DNA of 64,000 nt from Linyphia triangularis (lineage: Eukaryota > Arthropoda > Arachnida > Araneae > Linyphiidae): NCBI GenBank assembly GCA_963978545.1, contig OZ021721.1, forward strand, positions 38,799,348 through 38,863,347, in the 5' to 3' direction. Position numbers and translations under genes: made by a program. Under the pieces are notes generated by a model that was not told the DNA's origin, did not search any database, and saw nothing but the letters and a program-made list of their open reading frames with translations. Of the stretch, positions 8,803-22,799 are shown piece after piece; positions within the stretch are counted from its first letter, which is position 1; every line of letters begins with the position of its first letter.

Positions 8803-11800
8803 TATAGTATGGCTCTATAGACATTTCTAATAATTTATCAGACTATGCTGAGAAAATATTCTATTCAATTCTAATTAAATTTAATGAGTGTTCGATTTAA
8901 TTGGATATTAAGAGAAAAGATAATTATGAGCTTTCTATGATAGTTTTTTTTTGTAAATTAGTTTCCTCTTTTGTACTTGAAATGTTTGAATATGAAGCTC
9001 TCAGAGATGAAGTATATGCTTTCTAATTTAAAAAAACATAATGAATTTCATGCTGATTGTTGTAGGTATATATTTTTAGTGATGTATTGAATCAAGTATT
9101 TACTATCACAGTTCGACAATACATGAGGGTAGATGTTTTTTTAATGCTATGAGAATCAAGAGATGCAAATGAACTTTAAGTTAAATTATTTGAAAATCGT
9201 GATTTTTCAACTACAACTACTTGATTTATACGCACCTGATATAGTCAATTATAATAATACTCACAAAGAAATTAAATTAGGTAAACATTATTTTGGCATT
9301 TGATTTTCTTTAAGAAAAAAAGTTTAAGCTCTCTGTTTTTATTGCTAAATAAACAAAACTTGTTATTCAAATTTAAAAATTTATTTTTTTAAAGCTCGGT
9401 TTCTTTTTCGATTGAATATATTTGTTCCACAATATTTTTTTAAGTTATTGTAGGATAAAAGTAAAATCGCATGTATCAAAAAATGTATCCTTCAACAAGC
9501 AATCCTATGAAATGGAAGAGTAATGCGAACTAAATATAAAAATTAAATTTTGGTCTCGCTTCACTAAGTAATAAAAGAGATCTTGTGCTACCCATAATAT
9601 TAAATAGATTTTCAATTATAGGTTTGTGTCTGCCTAGTAAAAAAATCGATTAAATCCTAAGACATGTATTGAATTTATTTGTAGTGTATTATACTTATTT
9701 TATTAAATTATATACTAATATTTTTAAATTGTTTTGTTTATCAAGATATTAGTAAAATAAAACAATGCTGTACATCAAGACATTACCAGTAGTTCAAACA
9801 ATACACTTATTTCGGATTTTTTTAGTATGATTCATTGCCTTCTGTCCATCTTCCGAAGATATATACTTACTTCGAAGCTTTACAAGTGGATTGGCCAAAT
9901 AAAAGGGTGTCAACTTAATATCAAATTTATAGTAACAACAACTTTATCTAGCACTATTTTCGTATGCGGTCGTTACTTAAAACATTATATAAATTTGAAG
10001 AAATTGTATACTGAAAAACTATACCGATGTTTTTTACTGTATTGATACAATTCGACTTTTGTAAAATTTTATAAAGTTTGTCAAGATATAATCCAAGTAT
10101 TATTGCAAGTATTGCTTGGTAATTTAGGAATAACCAGAACATATATAAAAAGTAGAATTTTGAGTTCTTGAAGATAATATTACTGTTTGTGGGGCCTCAA
10201 AAAACTTCAGCATAAGAAAGAAAACATTTGTGCGCTACTAGATAAAGTACAAAAAATGTTAATTGAAAGTTATCCTGCCATTTATGCACAGTTTTAAACT
10301 GGGAAAGTATTTAATAATATATATGAAAATAATTTTCTAACATCGATGAATAAAAAATTAGTCGTATCTAGAAAAGAGCTCTTAATTAATTGCTACAATG
10401 CCAAAAATTTAGATTTTAACCTTAGATAATAAATAGCAGCACAAACTATAACTTTTTATACATATTGACTTTCACTATAGAAACTGCTCACAAGTAAAAT
10501 GATAAAAAAATATAAATTTTTTGTATTATTTATTAAGTCTGTTTGTGCAATATGTAACGGTAAACATGAGGGGAATGTATGATTTGCTATACACGCTTAA
10601 GCAGACTTACGTAAAGTTTGGTTCCATCAGAGCAACACAGTAAATTGTCAAGGTAAGGTTAGTGTTGCATATCGATCGCATTGTTTAAAATTGAGCAACA
10701 CGTAAATCTTAAACTTTGCGCAAAGTTGAAAAATCAGTAACGGAAACTATGGGACCTATTCACTTCAAGATTTTTTTATCGTCAACGATTTGCCTTATTC
10801 TAGCTATTTTCACTCATGTTTAAATATCGTAAACCACTCTCGCACGGTATATTTTTAAGCATTCAGCAACTTAAACTATACTGATACTTCTCAGAATTTT
10901 CGTCTCAAAAATTTAATGATACCTCGTTGTGCAAATTTATACATTGCGACCGACATGAAGCATTGGCCTTACATTGACATTCCAGTGTGCTGCTTTGATT
11001 GATCTGAACATCCCGTAGGCTATCTTACGCGTGATAAACAATTCTCTTCAGACATAGTTGCCGTTACCTAATGCCCAAAATGACTAACCATATAAAATGA
11101 AATCTCAACAACTTTTTGATTCTCTGAAGTATTCTTGTTTATTTTGGAAAAGTAAATTAATTATATCTTATTTGGATGTTGGTGTTACGATCTTGATCTT
11201 TTGATAGAAATCTAATTTTGAATATTTTTCTTTTAGAAGTTTCTGTATATAGTACTTCTCATTTGTTTGAAATGATGTATTCTTATGAATGTAAATTTAA
11301 CTAAGCAGTTTTTCTTTTCTCTAAACAGCATACACAAATGAAGAAATATGGTATTTGCAAACATTTGCAATATTGGTTCTACTATTGAAACCTATCAATC
11401 AAAAGTATTATTAAGAAAGAAAGTTCTTGAGATGTCAGTTGCACCAGTTACAAGAGTTTCCAATATGCAATCAAGGAATCCGGAACCTCAAACCTTTGAC
11501 AATTGCTAAAATCACTTCGATTTTTGTGCCAACTGATATTGAAAAAGTAACGCTTTAATTACAACTTAGAAATATATCTTTTGCTACTGAAATATAAAAG
11601 TCAATACGTTATCTATTAAAACATTAATGACAATTCAACTTAACAAATCTTATTTATATAAATTTTATTCTTAAGAATAAATTAATTCCAGTTTTTAATG
11701 CATTTGTTTAACTATTACAATGAATCTATTTATAAAATATTTGTATATTTAGTAAGTTTTAATATTTTCAAAACTTATTGTTAAAGAAAGTGATTTCAAA

Positions 11801-13134
11801 TCCTATTTATTTATATCAGTTGCGAAACATTGTATAATTTTTTATTATTTCATATATGCTATGAAATAATGAGTGGCTTTTATTTATAGAAATTTAATTA
11901 TTATCTTTTTTTATTGTTCAATACATTAGCAAATTTTAAAATACATTTAACTTCAGGGGCAACTAATATATTATTTATATTTAAATAAGACAGCAAATGT
12001 ATGGGAATTTTTTTTATTGTTAAAAGATTGTAGAAATTAAATATTTGAAGAAAAAAAAAAAAAAACTTTTGTAGAAATGACAATATGCAAATTTGTTACA
12101 TAAACTGTTGCTTCTAATTTTACCTTATATAAACCTCAAACCTGCATTATGTTTTACTGCATTATACTGTCAACTTAGATTACTTTGCCAATTTTTCTAC
12201 TTCAAGATTAAATCAAATAAATTTTCAATGAGTTTTAAAAAGAAAAAAAAAATATGTTAGTAAATGGTATGTTGATTCAAAATATGGCATAAATGAGTAT
12301 TCATTTTTATTTTAATAATTCGTTTTTATTTTTAAATTAAAACCTGATAGATAAAATCACCTTGCATATTGGTGTAGATTTTTTCATCGGTTATTAGCTA
12401 CTAATAATTTTTTAATAGTGTATTATATTACAGTTACTGTATTAGAAGTATATGATAGCCAATATTCGCTAAAAGAAGTTATAAAAAATTGTTCCAAAAC
12501 ATCATAAAATATGCATATTTTCTTGAAAGAAAAATTACGCATAGAATAGGGAGGTTCAACTATGTTGAGAGATTTAATTTTTGGATCTTTTAATTTTGGC
12601 CTGTATATTCATACCCTTAAAAGAAATGTTCAGAATTGTTTTTCTCTCTTTTGTCAGGAACAGCAATTATTTAAAATTGATTACTATTTTTGTTATACAT
12701 TTAAAAACAAATTTACTGCAACAATTGTCCAGACCTCTTGTATAAAGGTTGCTTGACCAATAGTATGACAGATTAGGACCAACAAGTGAAATTACTCTGA
12801 AATTGATAGGACTGGCTAATAATACACACATGTAACATACATTTTTGTAATGGTTATAAATGGTAATGGCATTTAGCATTAACTTAGAAAAATCAAAATC
12901 AAAAATAAAATTAAGAGTCATTCTTTTGATGCTACCAATAATTATAGGATCTAAATACTTGGCAACTCCACAACTTTTAAATTATCGCTTGTAGATGGTT
13001 TCCAAATATCTTACTTAACACTTTTTAATTATAATAATTTAGCGCAAATGTTACCTTTAATTTCACTTTAGTCAAATGCTATCTTATGTAACTTGAATAT
13101 TTATCTGCTTAAACTAAACTAAATATTTTTACAG
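8803..13134. other. AT-rich stretch with only weak exon-like signals
   Basis: Mostly unique AT-rich DNA. Two weak candidates are noted. 10605-10652 lies between AG and the donor GTAAGG and can be read in frame as LRKVWFHQSNTVNCQ. A very strong acceptor (TTTTTCTTTTCTCTAAACAG) ends at 11328, but no clear exon follows. A 48-codon open frame near 11412-11556 has no start. None is called as a gene. Confidence 0.35.
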
Positions 13135-13200
13135 CCCCCTGAACAGAATATCTTTAACAACTCTGATGACTACTTTTCACCTCATACGCAATTACGCATC
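13135..13200 (+). CDS. Candidate 66-bp internal exon, gene unknown
   Basis: An acceptor with a T-rich tract (AAATATTTTTACAG) is followed by 66 bases, exactly 22 codons in one phase, then a good donor GTATGT. The translation begins PPEQNIFNN and ends SPHTQLRI: polar and proline-containing, with no stop. The segment is clearly GC-richer than its flanks. I cannot assign a family. A symmetric microexon with both splice sites is more persuasive than an open frame alone, but chance is possible at this length. Confidence 0.33.
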
Positions 13201-15189
13201 GTATGTTTTGAATCATGTTTTAAATTATTGCATGTTGGAAATAAACCATACCCACTTATTGTTAGTTCTATATTTGTATGAAAATCATAAAACTTTTTTG
13301 ATATCAATTTAGATAATACATTTAGTTCAACTAAATTGCTATTAAATTATGCCTTTTTAAAAATGCTGTTTACGATTCAGTGCAATTCACAGTTAAACAA
13401 TACATTGTCTGTGATTTAATACTTCAGCCCTACACTATATATACAAACCCATACAAGCTAATTTCATTAACAAAATTTGAATTTATGTGTATTTCAAGTA
13501 AAAAGTATAAGAAATCATTGTACTTGGAATGTTTCACTTATTTTTCAAAGTATTTGAGAAGAAATTAAAAATTTTTTTTTAAAAAATAGCCAATTCAATG
13601 GAATGTTCATTATTTATTCATAAAATACATTTTCAGTTTCACAAATCATATGTGTATATGTAAAAAATAAAATAAAGTCCAGCATTCTGTCGTTTGTTTA
13701 AAGAGAAATAAATATATCGTCGTTATCGATACATTGCCTCTGAAGCTTCCTAGAACATAAACATTTATTTTCCTTAAGTTAAAAGCGACATTTCGAAAGA
13801 TTTTTGTATCATCTTGTAAGGAACAAAACATGTAATGGTGACATTTTACATCTGCTCATAGCGTGAAAACGCTACTTTCTTACCTTTTTTTTTAGGTTTG
13901 CTTGAAATCGCTAGAAGGAAAGGTATTCTAAATAAAGAGATGAATGTTTTTTGTCTGGCATTTATAAAAAAGTTTTTTTTTTTTTTTTTTCATTCGTCAT
14001 ACTATCAGGCACAATCCTTCTTCCAATGTATTGGAATTTTGATGGTGCTTTCTTTAGTGTTTTTTATTTCTTTTGAATCTTTTTAGTGTATTTTTTTAAA
14101 TGGCTTTTTTCGCCCATTTCAACTGGATTCAAATTTAGTTATTTTATTTATGGGATACATATTTATGGCACAAATAGTTTTAACTAGAAGATTTCAATCT
14201 CGTACTCCTCTAGATGCTCAAAATTACGAGACGTATGGTTGTGAAAAGCACTTTATAAATGGCAGAAGAAGGCAGTCGGAACTTACAATCCAAACCAAAC
14301 CTACTAGTTAAAAAGAATATGAGGAATGAGGAAAACTAGAATGCTTTCTAATGAACAGGCCTTCTCCTGATGTTTTTAATACCAAGTTATTGAGTTGCAG
14401 AGAGGAAGAACGCTTCAACTTTTCCCTTCCAAAAAAAAAAAAAAAAATCTTGCAATTTTGGCTTTTTTTTTATTCAAATGATCTTTGATATGATATCAGT
14501 AACATAAATATTACATTTCATTATATATGTTAATTAGAAACTCTCTGAGTAGTGTTAACTACGTGAATTGTGATGTAAAGTAGTGCTACTCAGATACTAA
14601 TATTTAGACAAATATTTAGAAGGTAGAAAACAAGACCATCAGTATTTTTTCCTGGATGATACTATTTGAACTATTTCTTTTTGAATGCATGCACTGTTAT
14701 CTCAGTAGACACATGTGCCATACTTCCTGAATACATAGTTATTATAAAACTTTTCAACAACAAAGAAATATTTCCTTATTGTATAACCATCGTGTAATTG
14801 ACTAATCATCAAGAAAAAAATAAGCAAAATACTTTATCAGGTGACACCTTTTATATTCTTGGATATTGTTTACCTCATTAAACACTGAGATCTCTATTCG
14901 AGTTAGAAAATCATATAATACAGAGGGCTTCTATTTACATTTGGATCTATTTTTACAACAAAAACTTAGTTTCTGTAATAGTAACATTTTATGATCTTTT
15001 TTTTTCATATTAGTAATGAATAAACATTTTTAAATCTGTTGAAGCATAAAATTTTTATTATAAGGATAATAAGTGTCAAAGAGATACAAATTATAATCCC
15101 ACTGTAATTATTGTACGAAATATCGCATAATGCAAGAGTATTTCTTTAAAAATCCCATTCTTGTATATATATTATTTATGGGTATACCA
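13201..15189. other. AT-rich stretch, no supported gene
   Basis: Long T/A runs (for example 13973-13990 and 14430-14447) and no recognisable repeat family. ORFs at 13380-13568, 13646-13831 and 13898-14086 lack domains and match AT-rich chance. Confidence 0.45.
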
Positions 15190-15250
15190 GGGACTCCTCC
15201 TCCGTTTGCTAATGCTACGCAACCCTCAATGTTTCAACTCACGAACCAGG
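15190..15250 (+). CDS. Candidate exon, proline-rich, gene unknown
   Basis: A GC-rich patch reads TPPPFANATQPSMFQLTNQ. It follows a possible acceptor ATACCAG and ends at CAG followed by GTTTGT, an acceptable donor. An in-frame ATG (15178) would also allow a first exon beginning MGIPGTPPPF. The opposite strand is open too, so the strand is uncertain. No family recognised. Confidence 0.25.
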
Positions 15251-18226
15251 TTTGTGAAATAAATCGACTCCTGAATAAGTCCTAGCATTAAATTAAGATT
15301 CGTTTCGTATTAAATATTAAAGCACAGAAGTTCAACTAAATTTTATTCATTTGCTCATTTCAAATATGTTTTACGTTTTTTTTGTTTTTTTTTATTTTTT
15401 GTTGAAGTGTGCTCCACAGTAAGAAAAAAATTTCTTCATAGAAGATGTAATGCACTTTGCAACAGCAACACCCCAAATGCAAATTAGGTATCTACGCCAT
15501 TTTTTTGCGATTAACCTTTCAAAACTTTATCTACTGTTCATATGGAGCAAAATGATGATGGAGCAAAATGCCTTCAATTTTTTAATTTTTTTTTATGTTT
15601 CTCAACTAATATTTATTTGGATACAACCGTTCGTCAAACGTCGATTCCGATATTTATACAAAGAGTCAATATTGCCAATTCACATTTACAAATAAGGAAT
15701 TTTTTAGCACGCGTTAGATAATGATATAGATAGATATTTAAAATATTTTCATTGGTTCAAATTACGATTTGGAGAATTTTTAATGTTCTAATTAGTAATA
15801 ATCAAAGTATATAAAACATAAAAACATGAAATCCAATTTTGTTAAAAATGCAGTTCTGGTTTAAAAATCTTTCATGTTTTGTCCCCCAATTAAATTTCTT
15901 CATGACAAACTTTTTGTTGCTTTTCACAAAAAAACCTAGAAAAAAATCAAGATTTTTCATGAATTTTATCACCTAACTATATATATATATATATTAAATA
16001 TTCTTCAAAAATTTCGATGCTATATAAACAATACTAATAATAATATTATTAAAGTGGTTAAGATAAAAATAATCTGATTTTTTTAATAACTATTTTGAAA
16101 AGTAGTTCGCACGTATAAAATACGAGGTTTAAAAGCATGCAGGTAATTATATAATAAAGTAAAATACAAAATATTTTTTTTTTAAATAAAAGTGACATTA
16201 CTTATACAAGGGCATAAATATTATAAAACTTATTAACAAAATATATTAGTTTTAGTGCTTATTTTTAATTTTTATTACAATTCTTAAGCAGCATTTTAGC
16301 TATAGTTATTTCCGAAAAAGCACATAAATAGAAGAGAATATAACAGTATGCGGGTGCCACACAGCATACAGAACGAATTGTCTTATTTTCTCTGTTGAAA
16401 TATCACAAATACTTAATTTTAGGGTTAAAATTCTCAAAAGATAAATGTAAAAAAAATATTTTGTACGAGAAGTCTGTCTAATATTTAACCGCTTAATTAA
16501 CTTCATTAAAAATTTGTAGCAACAAAGAAAATTGGTTGAACACCAATGACTTTTAAAAAATGAAAAAGAAAAAAGAAAAAAAAAATGGGAGAAAATATCT
16601 AGTTTGGAAACATTTGATTTAAAACAAAAGATACATAAAATGTATGTTGTTTATTGTTTTAAGATGCTTTTGTAATGCATTAGGCTGTTTATATGTTTCC
16701 AAATATAAATATCAACAAAAATAATGTATCATTCTCTTTCACCAGTGGATAACTAATTCCATGATTGTGACATCCACAGATGTCACAAAATGATAGTTTA
16801 GGATATAGTGAAATCTGCTTTTGATTTTATTTCCTCATATTTTTAAAACATAGAGCTTTTATCATATATTAAAGATTTCAAAAATTAATTTATAATTTTA
16901 ATTGATAAATTAAATTTAATTCAGTTCCTTGTATGTGATGTGCTTTACTCAACCTTTTCTATGCCAAGTCCAATAACTTGATAAAAATATTCATAAATAA
17001 CTTTGTCTTTAGCTCGTTCTTAGCATCTGAAAAAAACATTTGCTTAACATATGATTTCTTTATCAAAACCATTTATTTCTGTCTTTTGAAAGGATTTAAC
17101 GACACTTTATATTTTAGGGGGTCCACAAATGTGACCTATTGCCATGGTTACAAGTATAAAACTTGAAAGAAAATTAACATAATAATTAAACTTTACTTAT
17201 AAGTGTTAAAAGTGTGTTTTAAAACACTGTTTTACATGAAAACGCCTTCTAAGGAATTTTAGATGCGTTTAATTTATAAAATATTACTTTGGAAAAAGGA
17301 AAAATAGCTGGTGGAGGCTGTCCATGTGACATTTAACTGCTGGTAATACAATTTAGTCATAATTAAAATATTTTACGGCATTTGAAACTGCAATTAATTA
17401 TACATGTCTTAATAAGATTGTTTATACTTATAAAAGTATTTTTATTAGTATACTTTTTATAATTAACACCAGTTACACAAATTCCTGATTTTCTATAGAA
17501 TGACCAATAAAGGAATAATAAAAAAGCAAATGGAGGAAACAAAACTTGAAAAAAAATATCAAAAATGAGAAAATAAAACTCCATTTTTATTTGAATAAAT
17601 TAAGCGTTTGCAACGTGCATCACGTTAGCCATTCCTGAAAAGAATTAGCGAATTAAAATTATTTTTAGCAGCACTAGTTGCAGTATACTCCGTAATAAGA
17701 GAAACAGTTGAACTACCTTCATTTAAAAAATCTATTATTTCACCATGTGAACCATCTGTACCAAAACTGTGTGAGACATGCACGCCATTTTATACACCTC
17801 AGTTACTTTAATCACGCCTCGCTAGAGTGTACTTTACATACGACTTTAGTGGGTGACTAACTAATTTCGCTAGAAGACGACGCATTAACTCTTGCTGAAA
17901 TGCATTTTCGCCTTTTGGTGGAAGAAAGCTAAAATTCTACTCTAAAAATGACATTGTCTCAGTCAATTATGACAACCAAGCTTTTATCTATGGAACTTGC
18001 ATAATATTCTTACTAAAATAATTTTTCAAATCTTAAATTTAATTTTATGTATTTTATTATAAAGCCTAACGCAATTTTTTTCTAAGGTAGTTGATAATAT
18101 CGAAAACGTATATCAATTCAGAGAGCTTTAGATGATATACTTGAAATTTTAACATACAGGATGTCCTAAAGACATTTGAAGAATGAATTTTAGAAACGAA
18201 AGAAAATGTACCATTTGCTGCATTCT
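15251..18226. other. AT-rich stretch, no supported gene
   Basis: Unique AT-rich DNA with short A/T runs. I see no repeats shared with the rest of the window and no convincing exon. A short TA microsatellite lies near 15979-15994. Confidence 0.45.
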
Positions 18227-19651
18227 ACAGGTGGTTATAACTAAAGTTACCCTGTTTAGACCTACGTAGAGTTCGTTCTGATGAACGGATTTTGATGAAA
18301 CTTGGTGAGTACATTTATTGGACCATGGGAAAAAGAAATCCACAATAAAATATATATATATAGTTTTAATATCCACCACCAGGTGAAAAAGGGCCGCATA
18401 AAGAACAAAAACCACAAATTGGAAACACACATTTTTATTTAATAACATTATATGTTCAATGTGCATTCCATTTACTTCAAGCACATGTTCAACGCGTGTT
18501 ATAGCGTGTTCAACAATAGCGCGAAGGGATTCTCGATCAACGGACAATTCCCGCATTTTTTAAAAACGAATGAAGTTGATTTATATTTATAAAGAATTAT
18601 TTTCTGATTCTAAATATTCCAATAAAAGTTCTTTGAAAGAATTAGTTATTTAAATATTAAGAAAAGAAAGTGCGCAAAAAACCCTCAAATTTTAATCCGC
18701 TCAAAACGGGCCGATTTTGAGTATGACGTCAAGTGTTTCGAAAGTTTTTTTGACGTAATCCCTTCGCTCCGTTTCTTATCGTGAGGTTTCTACCGCAGGA
18801 ACGACGGCAGGACGAGTTTTTTTACGGCAGGACGAGATGGAACAATGAATACTCAGAACTGTTGCATATGGGGAATGGAAAACCTAATGTTTTGCATGAA
18901 CAGTATCTGCATCCTGATTACATAACTTGTATGGTGTGGTTTTTCAGCTGAATTCGTTCATGGTCCCTTTTTCCTTAAAGAGAGCACTCCTCTTGGCTCT
19001 CAAAGATATTCAATTACGGTGGCTCGCTACTGCAAGCTTCTTCGGCAGCAAGTAATTCCTGCCCTACAAGAACGAGAGTGTTTAAAAACTACTATCTTTA
19101 TGAAAGATGGTGCACCACCTTACATTTCACGACCAGTTAAAGCACTACTTCATGCCCACTTTGTAGATGATCGTGTAATTTCGAGAAGTTTTTCGACTGC
19201 TTGACCTCCTCATTCTCTGGACTTAAATCCCTGTGATGTCTGGTTGTTGGGATTTTGAAAGTTCGTGTGTATGGAGAAAGCATACGGACCCTGCCTGAAT
19301 TGAAAGCAAGCATAATACGACATGTTGGAGCAATTGATCAAATATCCCTTCGCGCTATTGTTGAACACGATATAGCACGCTTTGAATATATGCTTAAAGT
19401 AAATAGAATGCACATTGAACGTATACTGTGATTAAATAATAATAATTAAAAAAAAATCCAATTTGTGTTTTTTTTTTTCTTTATGCGCCTCTTTTTTACC
19501 TGGTGGTCGATATTTGAACTACGTTTTTTTATTGTAGACTTCTTTTCCCATTTGTCCATATAACATATACACCAAGTTTAATCAAAATCCGTTCACTAGA
19601 ACGTACTCTCTGTAGGTATAAACAGGGTAATTTTAATTATAACTACCCTGT
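18227..19651 (+). mobile_element. Broken, palindromic Tc1/mariner-type element
   Basis: Both ends carry ACAGG(G)TRGTTATAAYTAAA-type inverted repeats flanked by TA, the target duplicated by Tc1/mariner elements. The right part (about 18840-19440, plus strand) is transposase: fragments resemble WNNEYSELLHMG, then YCKLLRQQVIPALQE, FMKDGAPPYISRPVK (a catalytic Asp) and SLDLNPCDVWL (the third acidic residue). A TGA at 19202 and frameshifts upstream inactivate it. The left arm (18227-18556) is an inverted copy of the element's 3' end: it encodes, on the minus strand, the same C-terminal segment (SLRAIVEHAITR, NGMHIEHI) found at 19340-19430. The element therefore has two 3' ends facing outward and an unrelated 280-base spacer, a foldback derivative. 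Confidence 0.85.
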
Positions 19652-19867
19652 ACTTGGGCAACTACGGAATTTTATCGGTCACTTTTCAAAATTAGTTACA
19701 AAATTCAGCCATAGATGGCGCTGTTAAATAAAAAACAAATATAAAGAAAATAGTCTAAACATATTGCAAAAACTGTAAAACAATGTTTCGATTGTGTACT
19801 GCAGATGGAAATGGTGGTTAGTTTCAAAATATCGTTTTGCACCAATATCGTTTGAAACATGTTTAGA

Positions 19868-19902
<35 letters not shown>

Positions 19903-21646
19903 CATACAACAATTTCTCATGTAGATGAACTTTTAAACAATTTTTTAAAATTGATGGGAAAGAAATTATCTAGTTTTTCAAGTTGAATGCAGCAACTGGT
20001 ACATTTTTACCGTGCTCTATTTTTTTAAATCATTTTTCAAATGAGTCAATCGTTTTTTGGGATACCCAGTTGTTATTAATCGCGTTTCTTCTTCAAAATT
20101 TTCACTCTAAAAAACTGTTCTTATTTTGCTGCTTGCTGATGATTTTTTGCTACTCCCCACGTGTGAAATTTAATACATTGTACCTTTTTTATAACTGCTC
20201 TCGCCTTCGTATCCAAGAGCATTATGATTTTTAAAAACTTTGAAAAATGTAATAAAATGAAATGTTTTGCTGAATGACTTTCATCGTTCATTTCTTTATG
20301 GGATAGATTTATAAAGTAAATCCATTTTACTGCGTTGCAATTTTTACCATATTTTCTAAGAATAATATTGAAAGAAACCTTTCCTAACAGAAGATAATAC
20401 GCCTATTTGTTGATCGTTATTTCTAGCTTTGATAGCCATCATTAAAATCAATGATACGTATTCATTTTTATCCCATTTTTAGGACACTCGTGATTTGTGT
20501 GAAGTCACATAAAAGAAGATGGAACGCAATCTCTAGTTCAAACGATGACAGATTTCATTGTTTGTGATTTCTTGAGGCTGTCTTAAGTCCAAAATTTTAT
20601 TTCCACAATTCATTTCTTCCGTTACTTTAAGAGAAATAAGGATTGGAGGGACGCCAAATGATTTCTAATGGAATAGATTTCCTACAAAGGAAACATACTT
20701 TTCAAAACCGTTCAAGTTTAAGGTTCTAAAGTGGCTAAATGAATTAATTAGTGTTTTTTTTGTTTTTTTCGTTTGTTTTTGTTGAAAATAAATTAAAGTA
20801 AAAGACGTAATTTAATTTTAGTGAAAGTTACGGATATAACATTCTTACTGATTTGTCATTTTGTTTAAAACTATATTCCTTGTCACATCTTACAATTTTT
20901 GGTGAATAGGATTTCAATTTGTATTTGAAGTAGCATTATCTGTGTTTTTAATATCTCACTTCTTGTCACCTTTTCATTTAAAATATAATTCAGATTTTTC
21001 TAAGATAAACGCTTTAACGTAATTACCATGTGACTTGAGAGCTTCAAGTCAAAGGTTTGGAAAATGAATTTTACAGTTTATTATTTTCTTATACAAAATA
21101 TTATTTTACGAGATGTTTACTTTTTAACATTAATCATTTCAGCTCATCAAATTTTAACTCTTAATTACTGAAGTAATTACACTCGACGAAAAAAAATGTT
21201 CCTAAAGTTCATGTATCGGAGGTGAAAATACTGAATTCTTAATGAATTCGACGTGATAAACACAAATTTCACCATGAAAAATCTCATTTGGCTCGAGTTT
21301 GCAGTTACAGGGGCGTCGTGATGTAATATACTTAATTCTTAAATATCTCTACTGTTAACAAATTGTTAAACATAAACTAATTTATTACCCATTATAATGA
21401 GTAATATCTTATTTCAAATATCCCCAGGCATATATGAATTAATAAAACCTTTCGCAAATAAAAATGAAGTGCAATAAAAAAAGAACGTTATAGGAAAAAA
21501 GTAAGAATTTTTTCTCCATATTCTTAATTCATTCCAAACACTATCTGTTAATCACAACATACATAAAAGTAATGCTCAATTCCTTGCAGTTCCTAAAAGT
21601 ACCATATTCTTGCGTATTACGCAACAGCTTGCAACTTCACTGTTAA
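19652..21646. other. AT-rich stretch, no supported gene
   Basis: Contains a T31 homopolymer (19870-19900) and otherwise unique AT-rich sequence. ORFs across the homopolymer (poly-Lys on the minus strand) are artefacts. Confidence 0.45.
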
Positions 21647-21912
21647 CCCTTGGTTAAGTGTGCGACCTTTTGTCTCGTGGTTAGTCTTGTGTCCCCCTCC
21701 CCCCCATTCAAATTTTCGTGCTTACCATTAAATTCGTGACCAAATATCAAAGTAAGGGGGTATTTTAATTAAAAATACAGCTTTATTGAACAGAATAAAG
21801 AAAATATGAACAAAATGTTAAAAAAAACTGTAAGAAGGCTTTGATCATGGGCTCCCATCTATTAAGAAATATTTTGTGGGGGGACATTGTCAACCGCACG
21901 GCTAACCAAGGG
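21647..21912. mobile_element. piggyBac-like MITE
   Basis: The left end is TTAA (21643-21646) followed by CCCTTGGTTAAGTGTGCG. The right end is CCGCACGGCTAACCAAGGG followed by TAAA. The ends are inverted repeats differing at about three of eighteen positions. The left TTAA and right TAAA (one change) fit the TTAA target duplication of piggyBac elements, whose termini also begin CCC. At about 266 bases with no ORF it is non-autonomous. Confidence 0.65.
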
Positions 21913-22204
21913 TAAAGAGAGTCCAGGTGTTCACTCGGACGCCAGTTCTGTATTTGACTTTGTCGAAGACTGATCTTTTGTATTTACGTGTAATGTCATT
22001 TTGTAATGTTACGAAAATTCATTAAAGATGTCAACAACTTTTGTTATATTTGCGGTAATATAACATTTGAGTAACAGAAAAATCGCATTACTACTGCAAG
22101 CAGAAATACTTACTTCTTATATTTTAATTATAAAATAGGCAACCAAGAAAAGACAAAAAAATGGCTCCCCACCTATGCTGCATCACTTGGGCAACAACAC
22201 ATTT

Positions 22205-22418
22205 CCTGTCGGTGAAGGGCCGACCAAACGGTATAGTGGTTAGCGTGCTAGCTTCTAGACCGCGAGGTTGCGAGTTCGAGTCCCGTATAAGGCATGGGTG
22301 TTTGTAAATGTATGTTGGCTTGTCTAATGACAAATGTTTCGGTGCATTATACCCCTCATGTTGCTGACGGTGCCAGATAATCTGAAAACAACCAACCAAC
22401 CAACCTGTAGGTGAAGGG
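22205..22418 (+). repeat. tRNA-derived SINE, family A, with target duplication
   Basis: The SINE body is about 22219-22403. The tRNA-like head begins GCCGACCAAACGGTATAGTG, with box A-like GTGGTTAGCGTGC and box B GAGTTCGAGTCC. A unique body (TTTGTAAATGTATGTTGGC, CCAGATAATCTGAAAACAACC) leads to an (AACC)n tail. Flanking direct repeats CCTGTCGGTGAAGG (22205-22218) and CCTGTAGGTGAAGG (22404-22417) differ at one base and are the retroposition target duplication. Other copies lie at 28843, 35043, 35594 and 57712. Confidence 0.9.
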
Positions 22419-22799
22419 TAAAAGAAAGGTATTTCATTTGTTGCACTCACGAATTAGCTAGAGCAGACAAATAACGCAACCAATTATTATTTTTGTTGGG
22501 TTGGACCTGTTTGTGAAGGTCTCAACAAAGCAAAAGAAGAGTACAATATCCAAACACACCTTCTGATTTGCGACCAGTTTCACATTGCAAGGAATTTCTA
22601 ATTCCGAAGCCTCTGACTGGTTTCGTAATTATTTCCGACGCCGACGAAGAATGCACTGAACCTTCGTATGCAAGAGCAAGCAGGTCACGGTTTTATGGAC
22701 GTAGTGATAAAGAATATGTAAATTTCTTCGATTTTTTGTACACATTTTGAAGTACACAAAATCACATCGAATGATCGTATTCGTGATTAAAATATATCG

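Noticed and set aside
18149..18556. 135-aa minus-strand ORF as a gene
   Set aside because: Only its first ~30 residues are meaningful (the transposase C-terminus in the inverted mariner arm). The rest is the element's non-coding end and flank.
19705..19920. Poly-lysine ORFs
   Set aside because: They are caused by the T31 homopolymer.
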